From Bacillota bacterium (GTDB lineage Bacteria > Bacillota > Clostridia > Oscillospirales > Ruminococcaceae): 28,120 nucleotides of DNA. Of the stretch, positions 7,778-15,045 are shown piece by piece. Positions within the stretch are counted from its first letter, which is position 1. Each line of letters begins with the position of its first letter. Location of the stretch: NCBI GenBank assembly GCA_023394255.1, contig JAEXAZ010000325.1, positions 1-28,120 on the forward strand, written 5' to 3'. Below the pieces are notes generated by a model. It had not been told where the DNA came from. It ran no database searches and saw nothing but the letters and a program-made list of their open reading frames with translations. The position numbers and the translations under genes were made by a program.

Positions 7778-8890
7778 ATGGCAAGCATTACTCTGAAAAA
7801 TATCTATAAAATTTATCCCGGCGACGTCACCGCTGTCCACGATTTCAGCTTGGAAATTCAGGATAAGGAATTTATCATTCTGGTTGGGCCTTCCGGCTGC
7901 GGAAAATCCACCACGCTGCGTATGATTGCCGGTCTGGAGGAAATCTCCAAAGGCGAGCTTTTCATCGGCGACCGCCTCGTCAACGACGTTGCCCCAAAAG
8001 ACCGCGATATCGCGATGGTATTCCAGAATTACGCGCTTTATCCGCACATGACTGTATTTAAAAATATGGCTTTCGGCCTTCAGCTGCGCAAGACTCCCAA
8101 GGACGAGATCAAGCAGAAGGTGGAAGAGGCCGCAAAGATCCTCGACATTGAGCACCTGCTCAACAGAAAGCCCAAGGCTCTGTCCGGCGGCCAGAGACAG
8201 CGTGTTGCCCTCGGGCGCGCCATGGTCCGCGACCCCGCCGTATTCCTGCTCGACGAGCCCCTTTCCAATCTGGACGCAAAGCTGCGTACCGCAATGAGAT
8301 CGGAAATTACCAAGCTGCATAAACGTCTGGGCACCACCTTCGTCTATGTTACCCATGACCAGACCGAAGCGATGACCATGGGCGACCGCATCGTTGTCAT
8401 GAAAGACGGCTTCATCCAGCAGGTGGATACCCCGCAAAACCTGTACGACAAACCCTGCAACATGTTTGTGGCGGGCTTCATCGGTTCCCCGCAGATGAAC
8501 TTTCTGGATGTTACCATTGAGAAAAAAGGCAGCGGCTTTGTGGGCATGTTCGGCAATTCCGAAATCACAATTCCCGCCGGAAAAGCTTCTCCGGAAGTCC
8601 TCGCGCCCTATGTCGGGAAAGTGGTCGCGCTGGGAATCCGTCCGGAAAACCTGCATGACGAAGAAGCCTACAACAATATTACCACCGCCAGCGTAATTGA
8701 GGCCAACGTTGACCTGGCCGAACTGATGGGCTCCGAAATCTTCCTGTACATGACCAGCGGCGACGCCAAGCTCGTCGCCAAAGTCCCGCCCCGCAGCAGC
8801 GCCAAGGATGGGGATACCATTAAAATTGCCATCGACTGCACAAAAATTCATCTGTTTGATAAAGAGACGGAAGCGACCATCTGCAACTGA
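7778..8890 (+). CDS. msmK: Sugar ABC transporter ATP-binding protein, MsmK/UgpC type
   Basis: This 370-residue ATPase belongs to the CUT1 class that powers carbohydrate importers. Walker A GPSGCGKST (37-45), the Q-loop VFQNYALYPH (81-90), signature LSGGQRQR (from 135), Walker B FLLDE (156-160) and the switch H193 are all intact. The C-terminal part after about residue 240 is the TOBE/MalK-type regulatory domain, including GIRPEN. No permease or binding protein gene is adjacent. This suggests a shared ATPase serving several importers, as known for MsmK in streptococci. A strong GGAGG (7765-7769) precedes ATG 7778. Confidence 0.93.
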   Translation: MASITLKNIYKIYPGDVTAVHDFSLEIQDKEFIILVGPSGCGKSTTLRMIAGLEEISKGELFIGDRLVNDVAPKDRDIAMVFQNYALYPHMTVFKNMAFGLQLRKTPKDEIKQKVEEAAKILDIEHLLNRKPKALSGGQRQRVALGRAMVRDPAVFLLDEPLSNLDAKLRTAMRSEITKLHKRLGTTFVYVTHDQTEAMTMGDRIVVMKDGFIQQVDTPQNLYDKPCNMFVAGFIGSPQMNFLDVTIEKKGSGFVGMFGNSEITIPAGKASPEVLAPYVGKVVALGIRPENLHDEEAYNNITTASVIEANVDLAELMGSEIFLYMTSGDAKLVAKVPPRSSAKDGDTIKIAIDCTKIHLFDKETEATICN

Positions 8891-8914
8891 TCCCGCTTTT
8901 CATTTTCTTCCTTT

Positions 8915-8950
8915 CAAATCCGGCAGCGAGTTTGCGCGCTGTCGGATTTG
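8915..8950 (+). terminator. Hairpin after the ATPase gene (weak terminator or processing site)
   Basis: CAAATCCGGCAGCG (8915-8928) and CGCTGTCGGATTTG (8937-8950) pair as a 14-bp stem with one G-T wobble and an 8-nt loop, 25 bases after the msmK stop. The bases after it are only mildly T-rich (CATTTCCCGCTTTA), so termination may be partial. It could separate expression of the ATPase from the following DUF624 gene. Confidence 0.6.
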
Positions 8951-9016
8951 CATTTCCCGCTTTATTCGTGATATGATGGATGCAATCGAGATTTGTTTGT
9001 CAAACGGGGGATTCTG

Positions 9017-9706
9017 ATGGGTATTTTCGGCAATCGCATGAACCGTCCCGGGCCCGGCATTCCAAAAAACGCCCCGTCCAAAAAGGGGCTGGCCCTGTTT
9101 TGGGATATTTTGTTCCGTGAATTTTTTGAACTTGTGAAACTGAACCTTTTGTTCTGCGCCTTCTGCCTGCCGGTGGTCACCATCCCCGCGGCATGCACCG
9201 CCATGAGCAAAATTACGGTCACTATGGTGCGCGACCAAAATCACTTTTTATGGGCTGATTTCTGGGCGGAGTTCAAGGCCGATTTCAAGAAATCGGAGGG
9301 CGCCGGCGCGCTGATTTTCCTCGGCATCGGGGCAGGGGTGTTTGGGGCATGGTTTTACAGCAAAATGCTCACTTCCGGTCCGTTTTTTTATCTCCCGCTG
9401 GCCCTTTCCTGCCTGATTGTGCTGGTGCTGATGGTGATGGGGTTTTATGTTTTCCCCATGATTGCGCTGGTGGACCTCCCCTTCAGGCAAATCGTCCGGA
9501 ATGCGTTCCTGCTGACTTTCGTCTGCCTGCACTACAACCTTCTGGCACTGGTGATTACCGCAGGGCTGACCCTGTTTGCCGTGGCATTGCTTCCGGTTAC
9601 CCTTTTGCTGTTCCCGTTTTTATGGTTTGCACTGATGAATTTTATCACCACATTCTGTGCCTATTACGGTATCCGGAAATACGTGATCTCCGAAAAGGAA
9701 TCCTGA
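9017..9706 (+). CDS. DUF624-family (YesL-like) integral membrane protein
   Basis: The 229-residue protein has an N-terminal cytoplasmic stretch and about five hydrophobic segments: LLFCAFCLPVVTIPAACTA near residues 46-64, ALIFLGIGAGVFGAWF, LPLALSCLIVLVLMVMGFYV, NLLALVITAGLTLFAVALL and LLFPFLWFALMNFI. The motif LPVVTIPAACTAM matches the DUF624 signature. The biochemical role is unknown; the family is often found beside carbohydrate ABC transporters, as here beside msmK. ATG 9017 is chosen because GGGGG at 9006-9010 lies 6 nt upstream; an earlier in-frame ATG at 8993 has no ribosome site. Confidence 0.82.
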   Translation: MGIFGNRMNRPGPGIPKNAPSKKGLALFWDILFREFFELVKLNLLFCAFCLPVVTIPAACTAMSKITVTMVRDQNHFLWADFWAEFKADFKKSEGAGALIFLGIGAGVFGAWFYSKMLTSGPFFYLPLALSCLIVLVLMVMGFYVFPMIALVDLPFRQIVRNAFLLTFVCLHYNLLALVITAGLTLFAVALLPVTLLLFPFLWFALMNFITTFCAYYGIRKYVISEKES

Positions 9707-9707
9707 T

Positions 9708-9738
9708 AAAAAATGCCGCTTTTGCAAGCGGCATTTTT
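9708..9738. terminator. Bidirectional terminator between the DUF624 gene and queT
   Basis: ATGCCGCTT (9713-9721) and AAGCGGCAT (9726-9734) form a perfect 9-bp stem with a TTGC loop, flanked by an A run on the left and a T run on the right. Read from either strand it gives a GC-rich stem followed by U residues, so it can serve both converging genes. Confidence 0.9.
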
Positions 9739-9743
9739 CCTTC

Positions 9744-10271
9744 TTATATGTTTCCAAACAGCTTTTTGTCCAGCCCGGTCTTTTCCAGCGTGTAAACCAG
9801 AAGCAGCCCGAGTCCCGCGCAGGGGATAATCTGGCCGATTCCCACGCTCAAAGCGTTGATCAGGAAGATTTTCATGGTGAATCCTCCCGAGAAGAAATAG
9901 GTCAGCTCCAGCCCGATGATTACGGCGTTTACCAGAATCGGCGGAACCGCGGACCAGACCGGGATGTTTTTGACGCGGACATTCCGCAGCCGGTAGGACA
10001 GCAGCGAAGCAACCAGCGTTGCCAGCGTGCCGAACACGATATCCGGCGGCAGAGTCGCCCCCAGCAAAACGCCAATCGCGTTCGAGAGCAGGCATCCCAG
10101 CGTCACGCCCCAGACACCCGCCGGCGACAGAACGGCGAGCAGCCCAAGCGCCTCCGAAATGCGCATCTGGACGACGCCGAACGTCAGCGGCGCCAGCGCA
10201 AGGCTGACAGCGGTATAAAGCGCGGCGATCATTGAGCAGACCGCCAGCTTTCTGACATTGATTGTTTTCAT
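9744..10271 (-). CDS. queT: QueT-family queuosine precursor transporter (ECF S component)
   Basis: This 175-residue hydrophobic protein has about five to six membrane segments and the family features near the N-terminus: KLAVCSMIAALYTAVSLALAP, then FGVVQMRISEALGLL, WGVTLGCLLSNAIG and PPDIVFGTLATLVASLL. QueT proteins are predicted substrate-binding components of energy-coupling factor importers for preQ1/preQ0-type precursors of queuosine; the energising ATPases are shared and encoded elsewhere. The start is ATG 10271 with AAGGA about 9 nt upstream; an in-frame TTG at 10277 is too close to the ribosome site. A promoter and structured leader lie upstream, consistent with riboswitch control. Confidence 0.9.
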   Translation of the reverse strand: MKTINVRKLAVCSMIAALYTAVSLALAPLTFGVVQMRISEALGLLAVLSPAGVWGVTLGCLLSNAIGVLLGATLPPDIVFGTLATLVASLLSYRLRNVRVKNIPVWSAVPPILVNAVIIGLELTYFFSGGFTMKIFLINALSVGIGQIIPCAGLGLLLVYTLEKTGLDKKLFGNI

Positions 10272-10288
10272 ATTCAATTTTCCTTTCG

Positions 10289-10370
10289 TAGGCGCTGCAA
10301 AAACGTTTGCGCACCCTAGTTTGTTTTAAGGTCAGGAATTTCCGACTGACCGCCGTTTGTGTAAAACGGC
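10289..10370 (-). ncRNA. Structured leader of queT; candidate preQ1-I-like riboswitch
   Basis: Read on the minus strand, the roughly 100-nt leader has three hairpins. First GCCGTTT/AAACGGC (10352-10370). Second GGTCAG/CTGACC (10330-10351) with a 10-nt loop starting TCG and ending in C. This is followed at once by the A-rich tail TTAAAACAAACTAGG (10315-10329). A short stem with a C-ending loop and then an A-rich tail is the layout of preQ1-I aptamers, and loop bases CGG could pair with tail CTAG, leaving one A bulged, to form the pseudoknot. Third, a strong stem (10289-10318) whose base TAG/CTA reuses the same tail bases, so pseudoknot and third hairpin would compete. The fit to the class consensus is imperfect and I cannot run a covariance search. 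Confidence 0.5.
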
Positions 10371-10376
10371 ACAATA

Positions 10377-10405
10377 ATTGTATCGCAAATCTGTAAAAAA
10401 TGCAA
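10377..10405 (-). promoter_or_regulatory. Sigma-A-type promoter of queT
   Basis: On the minus strand TTGCAT (10405-10400) and TACAAT (10382-10377) are separated by exactly 17 bp. The predicted start is near 10370-10372, giving a leader of about 100 nt before ATG 10271, which contains the structured element described separately. Confidence 0.75.
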
Positions 10406-10412
10406 CTGCAGA

Positions 10413-10441
10413 TTGTTATTATGACGGTTTTATAGTATAAT
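10413..10441 (+). promoter_or_regulatory. Sigma-A-type promoter of the pyrK-led gene run
   Basis: TTGTTA at 10413-10418 and a perfect TATAAT at 10436-10441 have a 17-bp spacer. The predicted start is near 10447, leaving a short leader of about 30 nt before ATG 10478 with GGAGG at 10464-10468. The leader is too short for a PyrR-type attenuator. The -35 box is only 7 bp from that of the divergent queT promoter. Confidence 0.75.
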
Positions 10442-10477
10442 AATGGGTAATTTAATCGCAATCGGAGGTCATCACGC

Positions 10478-11251
10478 ATGGCATACCTGCAGGGAACCTA
10501 TCCCGTGGCAAAAAAGCGGGAACCCGCCCGCGGAATTTACGATTACACCATCTGCTGTCCGTCTATTGCCGAGCAGGCACAGCCCGGGCAGTTTGTTCAT
10601 ATCCGCGTGGACGGTTTTTCGCTGCGCCGGCCGATCTCCATCTGCGAGACCGACCCGCCGGCCGGCACCATCCGCATCGTCTTTGAGGTGCGCGGGGCCG
10701 GTACGGAAAAACTGGCCCAAACCGGTGAAAACGGGACGATGGACCTGCTCGGGCCGCTTGGCAGCGGGTTTACCCTTCCGAAGCCCGGCCGGAAGCTGAT
10801 TGTGGTGGGCGGCGGCATCGGCGTGCCGCCCATGGTGGAAACCGCCAGGCGCTTCGGCGGGGATACCACCGCTATCATAGGATTCCGCAGCCGGGACGCC
10901 GTGATCCTCGAAGACGACTTCAAACGCCTCGGCTGTGACACCCGGCTTGCAACCGACGACGGCTCGGCCGGTTATCGCGGCTTTGTGACCGGCCTGCTGG
11001 AGCAGCGGCTGGCGGAGGGCGATGCGGATCTGATCTGTGCCTGCGGTCCGATGCCGATGCTGCGCGGCGTTGTAGCGATGGCGCAGGCGCACGGAATCCC
11101 AACACAGGTCTCCCTGGAGGAACGCATGGGATGCGGCGTGGGCGCCTGCCTGGTCTGCGCCTGCAAAACCGTAAGGGACGGCCGCGAAATCTTTTCCCAC
11201 GTCTGCAAGGACGGCCCGGTATTTGACGGAAAGGACGTGGTGTTTGAATGA
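10478..11251 (+). CDS. pyrK: Dihydroorotate dehydrogenase B, electron transfer subunit
   Basis: The 257-residue iron-sulfur flavoprotein passes electrons from dihydroorotate, via PyrD, to NAD+. An N-terminal FAD-binding barrel with the RRPIS motif (51-55) leads to a nucleotide-binding fold starting VVGGGIGVPP (109-118), and a C-terminal 2Fe-2S cluster is ligated by C219, C224, C227 and C243 (CGVGACLVC and HVC). All four cysteines are present. It ends in an ATGA overlap with pyrD, as expected for subunits of one heterotetramer. The first gene after the promoter at 10413-10441. Confidence 0.95.
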   Translation: MAYLQGTYPVAKKREPARGIYDYTICCPSIAEQAQPGQFVHIRVDGFSLRRPISICETDPPAGTIRIVFEVRGAGTEKLAQTGENGTMDLLGPLGSGFTLPKPGRKLIVVGGGIGVPPMVETARRFGGDTTAIIGFRSRDAVILEDDFKRLGCDTRLATDDGSAGYRGFVTGLLEQRLAEGDADLICACGPMPMLRGVVAMAQAHGIPTQVSLEERMGCGVGACLVCACKTVRDGREIFSHVCKDGPVFDGKDVVFE

Positions 11252-12159
11252 GCAGCCTGAAGGTCACCGTTGCGGGGGTCGCATTCAAAAATCCTGTAAT
11301 CCTTGCGTCCGGCTGCTGCGGCTTCGGACGCGAATACGATAAACTTTATCCCGTGGAGAAATTGGGCGGCCTTTCGCTGAAAGGGACCACCCTGCTGGAA
11401 CGGCAGGGCAACCCGCCCTGCCGCATTGCCGAAACGCCGTCCGGCATGCTGAATTCCGTGGGACTGCAAAACCCCGGCGTGGAGGCATTGCTCGAAAAGG
11501 AGCTGCCCGCGCTTTCCCGACGCGACACGGTGGTCATCGCCAACGTTGCCGGTTCCACGCCGGAGGATTACTGCGCCATCGCGGAGCGTCTGGATGACAG
11601 CACCGTTGATCTGCTGGAGGTCAACATCTCCTGCCCCAATGTCAAAGAGGGCGGCGCGGCTTTCGGTACCTCCTGCGAAACCGCCGCGAGCGTGGTCGCC
11701 GGCATGCGCCGGTATACCTCCAAGCCGATGATGGTCAAGCTGTCGCCGAACGTGACCGACATTGTCTCGATTGCCAAAGCGGTGGAGGGGGCGGGAGCCG
11801 ACGCCGTTTCGCTGATCAACACCCTGCTTGGCATGCGCATTGACCTCAAGACCCGCCGCCCCGTCCTGCACAACAATGTGGGCGGGCTTTCCGGCCCGGC
11901 CGTCTTCCCTGTGGCTGTGCGGATGGTCTGGCAGGTGGCAAACGCCGTCCAGATTCCCGTCGTGGGGCTGGGCGGCATCGAAAAGTGGCAGGACGCCATC
12001 GAAATGATGATGGCGGGCGCGCGCGCAATCCAGATCGGCGCCGCTTTGTTCAGCGACCCTTACGCCCCGCTCAAGGTTTTGGCGGGCATGGAGCAGTGGC
12101 TTGACGAAAACGGCATTGACGACATCAACGAGATCGTTGGGACAGTCAGGCCATGGTAA
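11248..12159 (+). CDS. pyrD: Dihydroorotate dehydrogenase, class 1B catalytic subunit
   Basis: The 303-residue FMN-containing TIM barrel oxidises dihydroorotate to orotate in pyrimidine synthesis. The active-site base is C129 in NISCPNVK, the cysteine (rather than serine) typical of class 1 enzymes. ASGCCGFG near the N-terminus, the KGTT and GMLNSVGLQNPG segments, VKLSPNV and the FMN-phosphate GLGGI and GA segments are present. Overlap with pyrK and the paired cluster subunit show it is the NAD-linked 1B form. No other pyr genes are adjacent, so the rest of the pathway must be elsewhere. Confidence 0.96.
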   Translation: MSSLKVTVAGVAFKNPVILASGCCGFGREYDKLYPVEKLGGLSLKGTTLLERQGNPPCRIAETPSGMLNSVGLQNPGVEALLEKELPALSRRDTVVIANVAGSTPEDYCAIAERLDDSTVDLLEVNISCPNVKEGGAAFGTSCETAASVVAGMRRYTSKPMMVKLSPNVTDIVSIAKAVEGAGADAVSLINTLLGMRIDLKTRRPVLHNNVGGLSGPAVFPVAVRMVWQVANAVQIPVVGLGGIEKWQDAIEMMMAGARAIQIGAALFSDPYAPLKVLAGMEQWLDENGIDDINEIVGTVRPW

Positions 12160-12197
12160 GCGGCTGACCGGAAAAGTTTTGATTCTCGGAGGAACTT

Positions 12198-12893
12198 ATG
12201 GAAACTACGATTTACCTGATCCGCCACGCGCAGGCGGAAGGCAACTGGAAGCGGCTGTTTCAGGGGCATACCGACGCCGAAGTCAGCGATATCGGACGGC
12301 AGCAGCTTGCGCTGCTTACAGAGCGGATGCGGGACATCCGCTTTGACGCGGTCTACGCAAGCCCTCTCGCCCGCGCCGTCCAGACTGCTCAGGCCGTCAA
12401 TAAAGGGGTTCCCATTACAATCCGGCCCGAACTGATGGAGATCAACGGCGGCGCGTTTGAAGGCGTTCCGTTCAGCGAACTGCCGCGGCGGTTCCCGGAG
12501 GCATTTGAGCGCTGGGAGAAATATCCCGAGCTTTGCGTCCCTCCGGAAGGGGAGCCGATGGCGGAGGTATACGCCCGCATGAAAGCTGCCGTCGGCGGGA
12601 TTGCGCGGGAAAACGCCGGGAAAACCGTTGCGGTTGTCTCCCACGGCTGCGCGATCCGCTGCTACCTATGCTACGCCAGCGGCCGGGGAATCGAAAAATT
12701 GCGCTATATGCCGTGGTGCGATAATACCGCGGTCAGCAAACTTGTATATGACCACCGGTTTCTTCCAAAACTGATTTATCTGAACGACTCCGGGCACCTG
12801 CCTGCAGAACAGTCCACCTTTGCAACACAGGACTGGTGGAAAAAAGTGCCGGAACTGCCCGAAGAAGAACCCGCAAAAGGAGAAGTATTATGA
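12198..12893 (+). CDS. Histidine phosphatase (phosphoglycerate mutase-like)
   Basis: The 231-residue protein carries the histidine-phosphatase core: LIRHAQAEGN with phosphorylated histidine H10 and R9, SPLARAVQTA with R59, the acid-region ELMEINGGAFEG (E81), and VVSHG with H149. The usual RHG triplet is RHA here. The C-terminal 35 residues are charged and not part of the core. The substrate cannot be told from sequence; cofactor-independent phosphatases of this type act on sugar phosphates, nucleotides or cobalamin-pathway intermediates. GGAGGAA at 12188-12194 precedes ATG 12198. It overlaps ruvX in an ATGA junction. Confidence 0.87.
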   Translation: METTIYLIRHAQAEGNWKRLFQGHTDAEVSDIGRQQLALLTERMRDIRFDAVYASPLARAVQTAQAVNKGVPITIRPELMEINGGAFEGVPFSELPRRFPEAFERWEKYPELCVPPEGEPMAEVYARMKAAVGGIARENAGKTVAVVSHGCAIRCYLCYASGRGIEKLRYMPWCDNTAVSKLVYDHRFLPKLIYLNDSGHLPAEQSTFATQDWWKKVPELPEEEPAKGEVL

Positions 12894-13345
12894 AAATTAT
12901 GGCTGTTGATTACGGAGACGCCCGCACCGGGCTGGCTGTCTGCGACCGCACGGAATATCTGGCTTCGCCCGTCGGTGTCATCCACGACCGCACATTTGAC
13001 AGCATCCTGCGCAAAGTGGCGGCGGCCGTTACCGAATTTGACGTCGGCATGGTGGTGGTCGGCCACCCGCTCAATATGAACGGTTCCGCCGGCCCGCGGG
13101 CAAAGCTGTGCGAAAGCTTCGCGGAAAAGCTCGGCGAGCTGGTCGGCGTCCCTGTCCGGCTTTGGGACGAACGCGGTACTACAGTGTCCGCCATCGGCTA
13201 CCTCAACGAAACGGATACGCGCGGAAAAAAGCGCAAAGAAGTGGTGGATGCTGTCGCGGCTACCATTATTTTGGAAAGCTTCCTCAATTATCGTAAAAAC
13301 CACGTGGAAATGAGTGGAAATTCTGATAATAGCGTAGTAAAATAG
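12890..13345 (+). CDS. ruvX: Putative pre-16S rRNA nuclease / Holliday junction resolvase-like (YqgF/RuvX)
   Basis: This 151-residue RNase H-fold nuclease is of the YqgF family, implicated in 16S rRNA 5'-end maturation and earlier proposed as a Holliday junction resolvase. VDYGDARTGLAVCD with D7, VVVGHPLNMNGSAG, WDERGTTVSA and the C-terminal DAVAATIILESFL, with its catalytic-type aspartate, are all present. The start is ATG 12890 (AGGAG at 12879-12883), overlapping the phosphatase stop; an in-frame ATG at 12836 lies inside that gene and is not favoured. The last dozen residues extend past the family core. Confidence 0.92.
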   Translation: MKIMAVDYGDARTGLAVCDRTEYLASPVGVIHDRTFDSILRKVAAAVTEFDVGMVVVGHPLNMNGSAGPRAKLCESFAEKLGELVGVPVRLWDERGTTVSAIGYLNETDTRGKKRKEVVDAVAATIILESFLNYRKNHVEMSGNSDNSVVK

Positions 13346-13380
13346 CTTTATTGGAAAGTATCAAACAAAGGAGCACCATC

Positions 13381-15024
13381 ATGGATTACAACGCACTTGC
13401 AGACCTGCTGTTCCCCCGGATTGCCACGGTGCCGGCCGATATTGAAGCCGGCTATCCGCCGCGGCAGCTTCCGGAAGGAGCCAAAGTGACCCGCATCGCC
13501 CCCAGCCCCACCGGCTTCATGCACCTGGGCAACCTGTTCGGGGCCATTGCGGACGAGCGTCTCGCCCACCAGAGCGGCGGCATCTTCTATCTGCGTATCG
13601 AGGATACCGACCAGAAGCGCGAGGTGGCGGGCGGCGTGGAAACGATTCTGAACGTTTTCCGCGACTACGAGCTGAGCTTTGACGAAGGGGCCGTCCTTGA
13701 CGGGGACAACGGTCTTTACGGGCCGTACCGACAGCGACAGCGTGCGCAGATTTATCAAACCTATGCCAAATGGCTGGTGCGGCAGGGCAAGGCGTACCCT
13801 TGCTTCTGCACCGAGGAAGAACTTGCCGCCATCCATGAGAAGCAGGCGGAACAAAAAGAAAACTTTGGCTATTACGGCAAATGGGCTGTCCACCGCGACA
13901 TACCCTTTGATGAAATAAAGAAACGGCTGGACGCCGGGGAGCCGTTTGTGCTGCGTTTTCGCAGCGAAGGCTGCCTTGAACACCGCGTGAAATTCAACGA
14001 CCTGGTGAAGGGCGCGATGGAATTTCCCGAAAACGATCAGGATGTGGTGCTGCTCAAATCCGACGGCATCCCGACCTATCATTTCGCGCATGTGGTGGAC
14101 GACCACCTGATGGGCACCACCCACGTCGTGCGCGGCGAGGAATGGCTTGCGACGCTGCCGATTCATCTGCAGCTGTTCCAGGCCATGGGCTGGAAGCCGC
14201 CGAAATATATCCACACCGCCCAGCTGATGAAGATGGACGGCGAATCCAAGCGCAAGCTTTCCAAGCGCAAGGACCCCGAACTGGCGCTTGATTTTTATCA
14301 GCAGCAGGGCTACTGCGTACCGGCGGTGAAGGAATATATCCTCACCCTGCTGAATTCCAATTTTGAGGACTGGCGCCTTGCCAACCCTGACGCCCCGATG
14401 GAGGACTTTGTGTTCACCACCAAAAAAATGGGGGTTTCCGGCGCGCTGTTTGACATCGAAAAGCTCAACGACGTTTCCAAAAACGTGATCTCCCGGATGA
14501 CCGCGGAAGAGGCCTATACCCTGCTGTCCGCATGGGCGAAGCAGTTTGACGAACCGTTTTACGCGCTGCTCTCCCGCGACCCGGGCTATGCAAAAGCCAT
14601 TCTGGCAATCGGCCGCGGAGGCAAAAAGCCCCGCAAGGACCTTGCGGTCTGGAGCGAGGCGAAAGCTTATATGGACTTTTTTTTCGACGAGCTGTTCCGG
14701 CCGGATTATACGGCGTACCCTGAAAACACCCTCGGCGATATCCGGCAGATTCTAAACGACTATGCCGGGGTCTATGATCCCGCCGACGACAGCGGCCAGT
14801 GGTTCGAGCGCATCAAGGCGCTGTCGGACAGGCTGGGGTATGCCTCCAACATGAAGGACTATAAAAAGAACCCCGAAGCGTACCGGGGAAGCGTGGCCGA
14901 TGTCAGCATGGTCATCCGCGTGGCGGTGACCGGGCGGCAGAATTCCCCCGACATGTACGATGTGATGCAGGTGCTCGGGCAGAAACGGGTTCTGGAGCGT
15001 CTGCAAAAAGCGGCTGCAAACTGA
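13381..15024 (+). CDS. gltX: Glutamyl-tRNA synthetase
   Basis: The 547-residue class I synthetase charges tRNA-Glu. The HIGH signature appears as PSPTGFMHLGN (41-51), YLRIEDTDQ follows, and the KMSKS loop is KLSKR (292-296). A CFC pair lies in the insertion after residue 130. It is longer than the usual 480-500 residues, with an extended N-terminus of about 35 residues before the Rossmann fold. The start is ATG 13381, preceded by AAAGGAG at about 13367-13373; an upstream in-frame ATG at 13351 lacks a ribosome site. It is followed 21 bases later by glnS, so the enzyme is probably discriminating, charging only tRNA-Glu. Confidence 0.95.
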   Translation: MDYNALADLLFPRIATVPADIEAGYPPRQLPEGAKVTRIAPSPTGFMHLGNLFGAIADERLAHQSGGIFYLRIEDTDQKREVAGGVETILNVFRDYELSFDEGAVLDGDNGLYGPYRQRQRAQIYQTYAKWLVRQGKAYPCFCTEEELAAIHEKQAEQKENFGYYGKWAVHRDIPFDEIKKRLDAGEPFVLRFRSEGCLEHRVKFNDLVKGAMEFPENDQDVVLLKSDGIPTYHFAHVVDDHLMGTTHVVRGEEWLATLPIHLQLFQAMGWKPPKYIHTAQLMKMDGESKRKLSKRKDPELALDFYQQQGYCVPAVKEYILTLLNSNFEDWRLANPDAPMEDFVFTTKKMGVSGALFDIEKLNDVSKNVISRMTAEEAYTLLSAWAKQFDEPFYALLSRDPGYAKAILAIGRGGKKPRKDLAVWSEAKAYMDFFFDELFRPDYTAYPENTLGDIRQILNDYAGVYDPADDSGQWFERIKALSDRLGYASNMKDYKKNPEAYRGSVADVSMVIRVAVTGRQNSPDMYDVMQVLGQKRVLERLQKAAAN

Positions 15025-15045
15025 ATATTTGGAGAGTGATGATCA

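Noticed and set aside
10330..10351. Classical preQ1-I riboswitch with full consensus
   Set aside because: Only the layout and A-rich tail fit; the loop does not carry the usual conserved bases, so it is reported as a candidate, not a confirmed member.
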